A stretch of 21,959 nucleotides of DNA from Rhizoclosmatium globosum. Taxonomy: Eukaryota; Chytridiomycota; Chytridiomycetes; Chytridiales; Chytriomycetaceae. Under the pieces are notes generated by a model that saw only the letters and a program-made list of their open reading frames with translations, ran no database searches and had not been told where the DNA came from. The first letter of the stretch is position 1. Each line of letters opens with the position of its first letter. The DNA lies in assembly GCA_002104985.1 (NCBI GenBank), contig MCGO01000385.1, positions 1-21,959 of the forward strand, in the 5' to 3' direction. The position numbers were made by a program, and so were the translations under genes. Of the stretch, positions 1-9,234 are shown one piece after another.

Positions 1-775
1 TTGACTTTGTCCATCGAAGACAGAATCTCCCAATAGTCTTCCAGTTCAGGACACAGCACACTTCTCAAGTAACAATCCTGCAGTTGACAAAGAGTCTCCA
101 ACTCTTCGGGTCCGTTCCATATTCGTCTGACATAAAAATCGAACGACATGGTAACCCCGTTCGTTGAAAACAACGATAGTTGTGCATACGAGTGAACAAT
201 CCGCGAAAAATACTGCATGTGATCGACATGAATTGCCAAGTACGTGTCATACAGAAACTCAAGGTACTTTCCAGAATGCACGACAATGGAATATCGCACT
301 ACTCTAGAAAGAATAAAAAATAGGTACTGTTGTCTTGCAAGTATCTTGGCATCAACCGAAACCATTCGTTGCTGGACCAATTTGAAAAGTACGCACACCA
401 ATCAACATGAACATGGTGGAACCAATTGTCCACTTGTTTCATTTGTTTGGTTTCTTGGCCCTCTTCGATGTAATAAAGTCTTGAAACCGAGTCGAGCATT
501 GCGACTCTGTACGTAAAAGGAAGGGCCTGGACTGGGATCCAGAAAAGGTGTTTGTAGACAACGTCGTCGCAGTCTTCTTCTTCTTGATGGCCGGGTTCGC
601 ACCGACACCCTGGCCCATCGAGTTTCCTCCGGGCGTCGATGTGCTTCTTTGCCATAAAACTGTCTGTTAACACAGGCAACAAGGCTTTGCAAGTCATGCC
701 AAGTGGTAGGGCGTCCTCGAGACGCACCAGCAGCTGGATCGCACCGAGGACTTCACGCGGCAGTTTGTTGAGCAT
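1..775 (-). pseudogene. F-box-like protein, copy 1 (frameshifted, 3' part beyond the window)
   Basis: The N-terminus (MLNKLPREVLGAIQLLVRLE...) fits an F-box: LPxEVL start, hydrophobic spacing, then a conserved CKALLPVL. F-box proteins normally bind Skp1 and recruit substrates to SCF ubiquitin ligases; that role is inferred from the family only. The first frame stops at 299. In the -1 frame, protein-like sequence continues to base 1 (VRYSIVVHSGKYLEFLYDTY, then a long segment rich in aromatic residues and leucine), so a one-base indel lies near 299-330, next to a run of six T/A bases (TATTTTTTA on the coding strand). Either the gene is decaying or the base call is wrong. The C-terminal part is not recognised. 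The start at 775 matches the paralogue at 1426. The 3' end lies outside the window. Confidence 0.6.
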
Positions 776-1066
776 TCAGGTGGGTGTTGGGGGAAGTGTG
801 TTTGTGCGACAGCTTCTTTCTTGGCTTCTTTCCTTTTTTTGCCCGCAATCTCTTCTCACTTCCCATCGCCATTCCAAGTGACCCCACGCCCGCCAGCACA
901 GACTTCACCAAATAAATACCTGCCAACAAAAAAAACACACACCCAAACAAAACACACGAACCAAACGCCAAAGAAATAAACATTATCGGACATTTCCGAA
1001 ACATTATCGGACAACTTTTCTTTCTATTTCCAAGAACCACCGACAAACAACGACTTCAATTTCCAC
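776..1066 (-). promoter_or_regulatory. Upstream region of F-box copy 1 with a 22-bp direct repeat
   Basis: No gene is seen here. On the plus strand ACATTATCGGACA occurs at 979-991 and again at 1001-1013, a tandem pair with a 22-bp period separated by TTTCCGAA. A similar block lies at the same place upstream of F-box copy 2 (1571-1600). Its position, 200-240 bp upstream of the start, suggests a promoter element duplicated with the gene, but it could also mark a duplication boundary. The motif is seen; the role is inferred. Confidence 0.4.
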
Positions 1067-1426
1067 CTATTTCTTGTTTCTGGCATGCCAAAATGCAGCA
1101 TGGGCCCATTCGCACTTTTCGAATCGGGTGATGAATCCATCTTTTTCGCGATTGCGACGCTTCCAGGCAATGTAAAGACAGTATCGACACTCCACGTCCT
1201 GTTGGAATGAATTTTGATGGTGTCCATGGAAGAAAGAATCCCCAGGGTCACAGCAACACCCTGGCCATCGAGTTTTCCTCCGGGCGTCAATGTGCTTCTT
1301 CGCCATAAACTTGTCGGTCAGCACAGGCAACAAGGCTTTGCGTGTCCGACCAAGTGCGAAGGCGTCCTCGAGACGCACCATAGCTGGATCTTGCCGGAGG
1401 ATTTCCCAGGGCAGTTTGTCGAGCAT
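1067..1426 (-). CDS. F-box-like protein, copy 2 (short paralogue)
   Basis: A 119-residue ORF. Residues 1-62 align well with F-box copy 1: MLDKLPWEIL, VRLEDA.ALG, KALLPVLTD, FMAKKHIDARRK and the PGC.C.PG segment are all shared. Around the KTRWPG segment a compensating +1/-1 pair of indels relative to copy 1 changes three residues but restores the frame. After that the paralogues diverge completely: copy 2 ends in a Cys/His/Arg-rich tail (CRYCLYIAW...KKCEWAH-like) of unknown function, while copy 1 continues for at least 190 codons. Copy 2 may be a truncated duplicate or a gene with a recombined 3' end. F-box assignment is moderate; Skp1 binding is family knowledge. Confidence 0.5.
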   Translation of the reverse strand: MLDKLPWEILRQDPAMVRLEDAFALGRTRKALLPVLTDKFMAKKHIDARRKTRWPGCCCDPGDSFFHGHHQNSFQQDVECRYCLYIAWKRRNREKDGFITRFEKCEWAHAAFWHARNKK

Positions 1427-1570
1427 TCAGATGGGTGCGGGGTTGTGTAATTGGTGGTTCTTCAGGGATGTGTGCGGGTATGCGCCGTATTTGGTGGTTT
1501 GCTCACAGGTTTTGGGGGACTCCCGACAAACACAAACCACACACCACATAACCCAGACCTGACAAATTAA

Positions 1571-1601
1571 ACATTATCGGACATTTCCTAAAAATTATCG
1601 G
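1571..1601. repeat. ATTATCGG repeat block at the F-box / replicon-gene junction
   Basis: ACATTATCGGACATTTCC (1571-1588), followed by AAAATTATCGG, is a diverged copy of the block at 979-1013. It ends within a few bases of where homology to the primase-helicase gene begins (1604), so it marks a sharp junction between two unrelated sequences. It may be the promoter of F-box copy 2, a recombination endpoint, or both. Confidence 0.5.
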
Positions 1602-1603
1602 CG

Positions 1604-4525
1604 CTCGCAGGAGGCCGCTTCCATGTGCCGAATGACAAGCTGGAGGAGTTCTGGACACACTACGCGAACGCAGTTGTTGCGCGGGGCGAAAGCAGTTACT
1701 TGACCGAGAGGGTGCCAAAGAAAGCAAGTTTCCGGTTCTTTGTGGACCTGGACTTTTCTTTTGAGCCAAGCAAGCCAAACGACCCAAATGACCCACAAGA
1801 CCAAGACCACGAGACCATTGTCAAGGTCCTCCAAGCTGTTGCACGATGGATGTTTCACTATCAGCTGGATAGTCCGGTGTTTGCATCGACGAGAGGGATC
1901 AAGATGCACATAGTGTTCCCTGAAATCATTGTGGCGGACTCGAAGACGGCAGAAGAACTGATGAGGACAATGCACAGGTTCCTGGGAAAAGGACAATCCA
2001 AAGTTCCACGAGAAGGTGCTGGACGGGTCGGTGTACCACTCGGGCCTCAGGATGCTTCTGGCGCACAAAACCACGAGCAAGGACCCGGATTGGGTGCAAT
2101 CGAAGGTGTACCTGCCGCTGGACGACCACCTGAATGAGATGCGGGCTACTTCAGTAAGTCAGGTCATCGACTGGTTGAGAGACCAGAGCATTTTCAACCA
2201 CAAACAGCTGGAACCTACCGCGTTTGAGTTCTTGGCATCGAAAAGGGCGAGAATCAATCCCCAAAACCCGCAAGAGCCCCAAGAGCCTCTTACCCTAACC
2301 CCAACCGAGCTGGGTACCTTGCACCAAGCGATCCAGAAGTTGTTCTGTTTCCGAGCGTCGGAGGTCAAGAGTGTGAAGCGGAATACCGGAAGCTGTTTGA
2401 TTGTTGAACTGGACGAGACGTACTGCGAGTTCACGAAGAAACGACACACGAGCAACAGGCAGTACCTGGTGTTCTCTTCGACGACGAGCTCCCGGCGATG
2501 CCACAGCCAGGACTGCAAAGACAAGCGGCACGGCGAAGCGGCGACTCCGGCGGAAGTTCGACAAATCATCCAGACCAGTCCCACCACCACCACCACCACC
2601 ACCACCAAAGAACCTACCAACTCGACCGAGGTTCCTTCTGTGGTGATTCAGGAGCGGTACGAGCACCACAACGACTACTTCCCCGGGACGGCACAGCTGG
2701 AAATCAGCAACCCTAATCCTACCAACCCCACCAAATTTTTAATGAGTGCAGTAGTCAAGCAGCCAGGCGGAAATATGACAGCACTTGACGGGATTCTGAA
2801 CGCTACGCACGAGCGGTTCTGCGAGGGGACTCAATACGCGCGGACCTCAGACCGCGGGATGGAGATTGTATGCGACGGATGCAGTTTTCGGTACCCAAAG
2901 AATCCGCAGATCTTTATTCCACTTCCTACGAACAGCTACCCAGCGCTGACGCAATACGTGACGAACAACAACAATGTTCAGATCAATATCATCAACAACA
3001 ACAACTACTCCAACAACAGCCACGAGTTACTGGATGCTCAGTTCAGCACAAACTCCCCGATATTCGAAGACACAGAAACAAATACAGTGGTGTTCAAGAG
3101 TTTCAGCGGGCTCGCGCGGACATTGGGGACGTGCTGTACTTTTTGGGCAAAGACAAGTTCGCGGTGAGCCGGTCAGCCGACACGAAAGATGTGTGGTGGG
3201 TGTACAGCGAGGGCTACAGCCGCTGGATCAAGGAGACCAATGCGGTGGAATGGTTCTGCAAGACAGAACTTGCGGGCTACTACGTGACATCGAAAGATTG
3301 GTTCCGAGAGCACACAGCGGACGAAAAGCTGGCAAAGCAAAGGGAGGCACGGCTGGACCACATTCTGAAACAACTGAAGAACCCGCGCGAACGGTTGAAT
3401 ATTATGCACGAAGCTGGAATCGCGTTCAAACGCAACGTCCCCGATTTCGAAGCCCTGCTGGACGCGAACCCTGCAATCGTAGGATTCACGAACGGCGTGT
3501 ACGATCTACAGGCCAAAGAGTTCCGCGCGGCTGTTTCGACGGACTACATCAGCATGACCTGCGGCTACGACTTTGATTCTACCGCAGATGCGTTTAAACG
3601 CAGTGAGATCCTGCGCTTCTTTGAGGACATTCAGCCCGACACGAAAGAAAGAGAATACCTGCAGAAACTGCTGGGATCGAGTCTGCACGGGGAAAAGCAG
3701 GACGAGCTGTTCCACATCTTCACGGGCGGGACGCGAAACGGGAAGAGTGTGCTCGCGGATATCATGAAATACACGCTGGGGGGCTACTTTACGAGCATCA
3801 AGTCGACACTTCTTACGGGTGAGCAAGGCAGTTCGAGCTCAGCAAGTCCTGACTTGATGGCTCTTTACCGCAGACGGTTCATTGTTGCCTCGGAGCCTGA
3901 AAAGGGGAAAAGTATCAATTCTGGGTTCATGAAGGGAATCACGGGCAACGACGATATTGTTGCAAGACCGCTTTACGGGGACATTGTGACGTTCAAACCG
4001 TCCCACACGCTGGCCTTGCTCTGCAACGGAATTCCGAAGATGGACGAACAAGATGCAGCGGTATGGGCGAGATCAGTGGTTGTGCCATTCCCTATGACGT
4101 TCGTGGAAAACCCTCAAGGGCCACTGGAAAAGAGGATTGACAAGACTCTCAAGACACGGATCAGAGATTGAGGGCCACAGTTGATGCTGTTGCTCACGGA
4201 ATGGTACGCAAAGTACAAAGCGGAAGGGCTCAAGAAGACAGAAACTCTGGTTGCAAGCACGAATGAGTACGCCGAAGACTCGAACCCCGCCCTGCTTTGG
4301 TTCAACACCTGCACTACCGCTGATCCAGGGGCCAAGTTCCATTTGTCGGAAGCATTCACCAAGTTCTCTGAATGGCACATGCAAACGCAAGGAATTGCTT
4401 ACCGCGGACAAGTCAAGACATTCGGCAAGGAGCTCAGATAGGGAGGTGTCCAGACGGAGCTTCTTCGTGTCAATGGAACGCCCAGTCAAGGTGTCAAGGG
4501 ACGAAAATTCACTGACTCGAGATAA
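1604..4525 (+). pseudogene. Primase-helicase (UL52/PrimPol-like primase + zinc finger + D5_N + SF3 helicase), copy A, inactivated
   Basis: Homologous along its length to copy B (5537-9110). Homology begins at LAGGRF, matching residue 24 of B, so the first 23 codons and the promoter are missing. Visible parts in order: primase motifs FFVDLDF and KMHIVFPE, then GLRMLLAHK; a UL52/PrimPol-type zinc knuckle (C-x6-H, then CHSQDC); a Thr run and Asn-rich linker; D5_N (GFTNGVYDL, DYISMTCGYDF); SF3 Walker A GGTRNGKS, Walker B FIVASEPE, motif C ALLCNG and arginine finger WARSVVVPF. Four lesions: a frameshift near 1985-2000 beside AAAA, a one-base deletion near 3110-3120, a TGA at 4169-4171 where B has Trp, and a TAG at 4439-4441 where B has Gln. 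The natural stop is 4523-4525. No intron is needed at the position of the B intron. Clearly a pseudogene unless the assembly is faulty. Confidence 0.9.
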
Positions 4526-4580
4526 TCGCGTATGAAGTTCTATTTATTTATTCATGAAACATGCTTATTTCATACGAGCT

Positions 4581-4998
4581 GTAACAATAATATCAGAAGT
4601 GTAACAATCATAAATGTCTAAAGTAGGACACGTGTAACAATAATCAGAAGAGACGTAACAATAATCTTTGGGTGTTTCGCTCTGGGCTTTAAGGCGTAAC
4701 AATAATCTTTAGTAGTTTCGATTGGGGTAAAAACTGTAACAATAATTTTGGTAAAAGTTTTCTATAGGAAAAATCTGGGAATAAATAATATATACACTCT
4801 ATAGTAATATGGAAAGACTCTTGGAAATTTTATTGTTACGTTTTCATACGCCGATCGAAACAACCCAAAAACTATTGTTACATCTGAGCCCCGAGCGAAA
4901 GAAACGCGACAGTATTGTTACAGTGTAACAATAAGTTTATTTGATGTGAAAGTCGTTGTTACGGGAGACGAAGTAAGTCGATTTAAGTGTAACAATAA
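4581..4998. repeat. Convergent iteron array A (putative replication origin), iteron GTAACAATAA
   Basis: Forward iterons start at 4581, 4601 (one mismatch), 4634, 4655, 4696 and 4736. Inverted ones lie at 4830, 4872 and 4912, with a degenerate one at 4954. Two further forward copies lie at 4925 and 4989. Steps are mostly 20-21 or 40-42 bp. A second motif, TTTCGnTnGGGG-like, alternates with the iterons and is inverted in the right arm. The arms enclose an 84-bp AT-rich core (4746-4829). The array begins 56 bp after the stop of the copy A primase-helicase gene. Architecture resembles an initiator-bound origin; that function is inference. A segregation site, concatemer junction or transcription-factor array are alternatives. 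Confidence 0.75.
4753..4813. promoter_or_regulatory. Conserved core of array A (box 1 and box 2)
   Basis: Box 1 AAAGTTTTCTATAGGAAAA (4754-4772) and box 2 TATAGTAATATG (4800-4811) are separated by AT-rich, unconserved sequence. Both boxes recur in array B with almost the same spacing (box starts 47 bp apart in A, 46 in B), although the iterons differ. Likely the unwinding or nicking region if the array is an origin (inferred). Confidence 0.6.
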
Positions 4999-5117
4999 AT
5001 TTTTTGAACGACAACAAATGCAGGACTACAGGAAACCCCGAAGATACATCCATAACTAATGGAAAGACGGAAAGACATGCAACGGATAAATCATTTGTCT
5101 CAGGACAGAATGACACA
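4999..5117. other. Spacer after array A, nothing recognised
   Basis: Sequence between the last iteron of array A and the shared 42-bp block. No coding potential on either strand that I would support; short ORFs here lack any family motif. Confidence 0.5.
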
Positions 5118-5159
5118 AAGGCCGAAGTACAGAAAATGTATTTATAATCCCGGCTCTGG
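5118..5159. repeat. Shared unit-end block, copy 1
   Basis: Begins AAGGCCGAAGTACA and ends TTTATAATCCCGGCTCTGG. A copy with a few substitutions lies at 10221-10262, in the same position relative to array B. It contains a TATA-like TTTATAA next to a GC-rich CCCGGCTC. It may be an element terminus, an integration site or a core promoter for the next unit. Confidence 0.65.
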
Positions 5160-5410
5160 GGTTCAAAATAAAAACGACGATCGGTTGCCGGATGAAAACG
5201 GTTTGAAGGAAAGTATCCACAAGTTTCCTAGGAACGGCGAACTCAGGAGAAACAGGGCGAACAAAGAAGGGAGAAGCGACTGAATATGGCGGCACGCGAT
5301 CCTCCGAAAATGTTCCCAAACATATCAACAGTTTCGTCAACATTGGAACGAGGATCGTTTGGGCTCCATTCTCGGTCTCGCCATCTTGACTCGCTCGATT
5401 GCAACTCTCT

Positions 5411-5479
5411 CCAATTCTCGCTCCCCTGCACAAGCCCACACTCCCCAATTCTCTCTCACCCCGCACAAGCCCACACTCC
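5411..5479 (+). repeat. 34-bp tandem repeat with CCAAT, in the promoter of copy B
   Basis: Two imperfect direct repeats starting at 5411 and 5445. Each begins CCAATTCT and ends GCACAAGCCCACACTCC. The CCAAT pentamers lie 126 and 92 bp upstream of the ATG, a reasonable distance for CCAAT-box activation in fungi. Pyrimidine-rich on the plus strand, as is common just upstream of fungal start sites. Confidence 0.55.
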
Positions 5480-5491
5480 CTTGACGAAAGG

Positions 5492-5500
5492 TATTTAAAA
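5492..5500 (+). promoter_or_regulatory. TATA-like element of copy B
   Basis: TATTTAAAA, 37 bp upstream of the ATG at 5537 and just downstream of the CCAAT repeats. The start codon has A at -3 (favourable context). Transcription would give a very short leader. Inferred from sequence only. Confidence 0.45.
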
Positions 5501-5536
5501 ATCGAAAACGAAGAAACGAAGTCAAAAACAAAAATC

Positions 5537-8343
5537 ATGAAAGAGAAGGAAGCGCCTTTTGTGTGGGAATACAAGAGCACCACCGCCGAAGCAACACATA
5601 CTTCGTTGGCAGGAGGGAGGTTCTACGTTCCGCGCGACCGTCTCGACAAGTTCTGGAAACAATACGCAAGTGCCGTGGTGCTTCGCAAGGAACGTTGTTT
5701 TCTGAGTGAGAGAGTGTCCAAGTCTTCAAATGGATTTCGGTTCTTTGTCGATCTCGACTTTTCCTTTGACTTTGACACCACCAACAACACCACCAACAAC
5801 TCCACCACCGACAACAACGACAACCAAGAACTCAAACACCAAGTTCTCCACGCAGTGACTCAATGGATGGGCCAGTACCAGCTCGAGAGCCGGGTGTTTG
5901 TGTCTGCGAGGGGCCCCAAAATGCACGTTGTGTTTCCAGAACTGATTCTTGTGGACTCCAAGACAGCCGAAGCCCTGCTGAAGACAATGGAGCCGTTCTT
6001 CAGGTCGAGCACTTCCACGAGGTTTCACGACAAGGTGCTGGATGCTTCGGTGTACAACTCAGGGTTACGCATGCTTCTGGCACACAAACCAGCAGACAAG
6101 GACAAGGATCCAAAGTGGGTGCAAGCGAAAGTGTATCGACCACTTGACGACGACTTGCAAGAGCTAGAACCAAGTTCCATTGAACAGTTGGTGGGATGGT
6201 TGCGGGATGCGAGCATCTTGAATCACATGCAGCTGGAGCCGACTGCGTTTGAGTTCTTGGCTGCGAAACGCGTCAAAAGGTTGGACACAAACAGTTCAAG
6301 CAGCGAGTTTCTGAGTAAGTGGGGTTGTTTGTTCGTTTACTACCCTACCCATCACCCTATCCACTAACCCTGACTAAACAAACAGAGTGGCAAGACTTGT
6401 CCATGTCCGATCAACAAGTAGTGAAACAAGGAGTGTACGACTATCTTCGACCCACTGACTGGCAAGACGGGAAAGACCCAAGTGCCCGTACCGGCGAAGG
6501 AAAGCCATACGTGCTGATTGAAGGAAAAAGCAAGCTGACTTGTTTGTACACGTACCGGTCCCACTCGAGCAACCGCCAGTACGTCAAGCTGGACGAGCTC
6601 GGCATCACCTATTGCTGTCACAACGACGACTGCCGCAAAGAGCCTGCCAAGAAGAAGAGCTACGGACAGCTAGTAAATGGTACTGAGCTGCAAAAGATTG
6701 TGCTGCGTATGCTGTACGGTGAACAAAGCGCTGTCGACAAAAACATCGCGAAAGCGCGCCAGGAAACGCAAGATGCCATCTTCACGGGGTCCACGACGGG
6801 CGCGGAATGCAATCTCGTGAACAATAAATTGGTGGCCCCGGTCAAGGAAAAGTCGGAACTACACATGATGTGGGACATACTGCACAAGAACAAGCAACCG
6901 GAATGCCGCGGCCAGCCCATCACCGTGACATCCTCGTCATTATTAGAAGTGTACTGCGATGTCTGCAATACACGCACTCCGGACCTGGTGATCCCACTTG
7001 CTTCGTCGACGGCGCCGTCGACTCCAGTGTTGACGCAGTACTTTACGCAAATCAACGGCAACGTGACGATTACCACAAACAACTACTACAACTGCGGTGA
7101 CAATGAACTCTCGCTTTACCTGGACGTGCAGTTCAATGTGGTTGAACCGGTGTTTGAATGCACAGAACTCAACGAAGTAGTGTACAAGAGTTTCAGCGGA
7201 CTCCCCGGCAAGATCGGAAGCGTGGTGTACTACCTGGCCAAAGACAAGTTCGCGGTGTCCAAGTCGAGCGACTGGAAGGACGTGTGGTGGGTGTGGAACT
7301 CGCAGGAGTCCCGATGGGTGAAAGAAACGAATGCAGTGGAACTGTTCTGCAAGAAGGAAGTGGCCGAGTACTACGAACGGGCCAAAGTGTGGTTCCGCGA
7401 TCATACTGCCGACGCGAAGCTGGCCAAGAACAGAGAAGCACGGCTGGACCAGATCCTGAAACAGCTGCACAGCCCGAAAGACCGCGGTCACGTGATGCAC
7501 AAAGCAGCGACGGAATTCAAGGCGGCGATTCCTGATTTCGAAGCACTGCTGGACGCGAACCCGGCTCTCCTTGGATTCACGAACGGGGTGTTCGATCTCG
7601 AGGCCAAGGCCTTCCGCGCGGCTGTTCCAACGGACTACATCAGCATGACGTGCGGCTACGACTTTGATTCTACCGCAGATGCGTTTAAACGCAGCGAGAT
7701 CCTGGGATTCTTTGAAGACATCCAGCCAGACACCAGCGAGCGCGACTACTTGCTCAAGTTTCTCGGATCCACCTTGCACGGCACCAAGAAGGACGAACTG
7801 TTCCACATTTTCACGGGAGGAACTCGCAATGGAAAGAGTGTGCTCGCGGACTTGATGAAGTACACTTTGGGCGACTACTTTACGAGCATCAAGTCGACAC
7901 TTCTTACGGGTGAGCAAGGCAGTTCGAGCTCTGCAAGTCCTGACCTGATGGCTCTTTACCGCAAACGCTTCGTGGTTGCGTCGGAACCCGAAAAGGGGAA
8001 AGGAATCAACTCTGGGTTCATGAAGGGAATCACTGGAAACGACGACATTGTGGCGAGACCACTGTATGGAAACGTGACCACCTTCAAGCCATCGCACTCG
8101 CTGGTTCTGCTCTGCAACGGGATTCTGAAGATGGACGAACAAGACGCAGCGGTATGGGCAAGATCGGTGGTTGTGCCATTCCCCATGACGTTCGTGGAAA
8201 ACCCTCAAGGGCCACTCGAAAAGATGATTGACAAGACGCTCAAGACGCGGATCAAGGAATGGGGGCCACAGTTGATGCTGGTATTCACGGAATGGTACGG
8301 AAGGTACGAAGCGGAAGGGCTCAAGAAGACAGAAACCTGTTGA
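5537..8343 (+). CDS. Primase-helicase copy B: UL52/PrimPol-like primase + zinc finger + D5_N + SF3 helicase, C-terminus cut by a solo LTR
   Basis: Exons 5537-6314 and 6386-8343 give 911 residues; without the LTR the frame would continue in 8838-9110 for 1000 residues (3003 nt, divisible by 3). Motifs: primase DxD at D72/D74 (FFVDLDF), His motif KMHVVFPE (H130), third motif D169 to K184 (YNSGLRMLLAHK); zinc knuckle C312, H319, C337, C342, spaced as in UL52/PrimPol; a CxxC (YCDVCN); D5_N around 590-720 (GFTNGVFDL); Walker A G737-S744 (GGTRNGKS), Walker B around E793, motif C with N837, arginine finger R852. Family knowledge: such fusions prime and unwind DNA during replication of large DNA viruses, virophages and plasmids. 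The LTR adds Cys and a stop after KKTET. All catalytic motifs survive, so activity is possible. The start at 5537 is preferred because upstream codons overlap the promoter repeats. Confidence 0.88.
6315..6385 (+). other. Spliceosomal intron in copy B (71 bp)
   Basis: Donor GTAAGT at 6315, a branch-site-like CTAAC at 6364-6368 with a second candidate CTAAAC further on, and acceptor ACAG ending at 6385. It is phase 1 and joins two ORFs that lie in different frames at exactly the point where both lose homology to copy A. Its presence points to a eukaryotic host and to a gene expressed in the nucleus. Confidence 0.85.
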
Positions 8344-8832
8344 ACAGTGAGCTTGAGAGCTGTTGGGTTTTGTGTGTCAAGAGAGAACTGAGTCTTTCTT
8401 GCTGCAGACTCCACCCTTCTTATAGGTGTTTTTACTGCCACTTTGGTGTTTACCAATCACTGAATGGGTAAATGGTCCTTGTTGTATAAGGGCCAATGGG
8501 TCAATGGAACCCATTTGTCAACACTGTGATGAAGCGTTCTGATTGGTTGAAAACCATTAAATCTTCTCAATCTCTCTGAGCAGCTTGAAAACCCATACTG
8601 CTAGATCCAAAAGCACAACCCACGGATGGTCAAGGCGTCCCTTTCACTATATCTCCTAGGAAGATGTTAAGTGTTGTGTCCTTCGAAGCAAGAAGTATGA
8701 GTCGAGAAGATGTGATTTATTTACAATTAAATAAAGATAAATATAAAGAATTTATATTGTGATAATCTCTGTCGACGGAGCAGAGGGATAATGAATCCAA
8801 CTGGATGTGAATCCAGCCCTCGAACATCAACA
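8338..8832. mobile_element. Solo LTR (495 bp) of an LTR retrotransposon with 5-bp target duplication
   Basis: The insert starts TGTTGAACAG and ends CATCAACA, so it has TG...CA ends within a short inverted repeat (TGTTGA/TCAACA), typical of LTRs, especially Ty1/copia. It is flanked by AAACC at 8333-8337 and 8833-8837. Copy A has the uninterrupted sequence here, which fixes the boundaries. No primer-binding site, gag or pol is present, so this is a solo LTR left by recombination. Polyadenylation-like AATAAA sequences occur on both strands, so orientation is unclear. Confidence 0.9.
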
Positions 8833-8837
8833 AAACC

Positions 8838-9110
8838 CTGGTTGCAAGCACGAACGAGTACGCCGAAGACTCAAACCCAGCGCTGATGTGGTTCAACACC
8901 TGCACTACCGCTGATCCAGAGTCCAAGTTCCATTTGTCGGAAGCCTTCCCCAAGTTCTGCGAATGGCACATGCAAACGCAAGGAATTGCTTACCGCGGAC
9001 AAGTCAAGACATTCGGCAAGGAGCTCAGACAGGGTGGTGTCCAGACTGAGCTTCTTCGTGTGAGTGGCAATCCCAATGTTGGAGTCAGAGGACGTGGTAT
9101 TGTTAGTTAA
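8838..9110 (+). pseudogene. Detached C-terminal piece of primase-helicase copy B
   Basis: Ninety codons, from LVASTNEYAEDS to the stop at 9108-9110, aligned without gaps to the 3' end of copy A as far as GVQTELLRV, after which the last ~15 residues diverge. The segment is highly conserved (69 identical nucleotides with A at 8961-9029), so it was under selection or gene conversion until recently. The solo LTR separates it from the helicase domain. The function of this C-terminal region is unknown; it contains WFNTC and EWHMQT motifs that I do not recognise. Confidence 0.85.
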
Positions 9111-9234
9111 GGGAACAACATGGGATAACCCAAAGAAACTTATTTATTTCTTCATGAATCTTATTTCAAACAAAGCTGCTTTTTTTTTACAATAATGATC
9201 AGTGGTTACTTGTCGGTCGGGGTATGAAGGTCGT

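Noticed and set aside
299..330. Intron explaining the frame change in F-box copy 1
   Set aside because: Protein-like sequence continues with only a one-base offset, leaving no room for an intron.
2275..2310. Intron or telomere seed in copy A at TTACCCTAACCCCAACC
   Set aside because: The frame is open through it and no GT...AG pair fits; it is more likely Thr/Pro-rich linker coding sequence.
3105..3125. Programmed frameshift in copy A
   Set aside because: Copy B reads straight through with one more base and no slippery sequence; copy A also has two stop codons, so decay is simpler.
5056..5583. 175-codon minus-strand ORF upstream of copy B
   Set aside because: Overlaps the promoter repeats and the start of copy B; low-complexity translation with no family signature.
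6943..8208. 421-codon ORF on the minus strand
   Set aside because: It is the mirror image of the primase-helicase coding sequence, with no motif of its own, and breaks in copy A.
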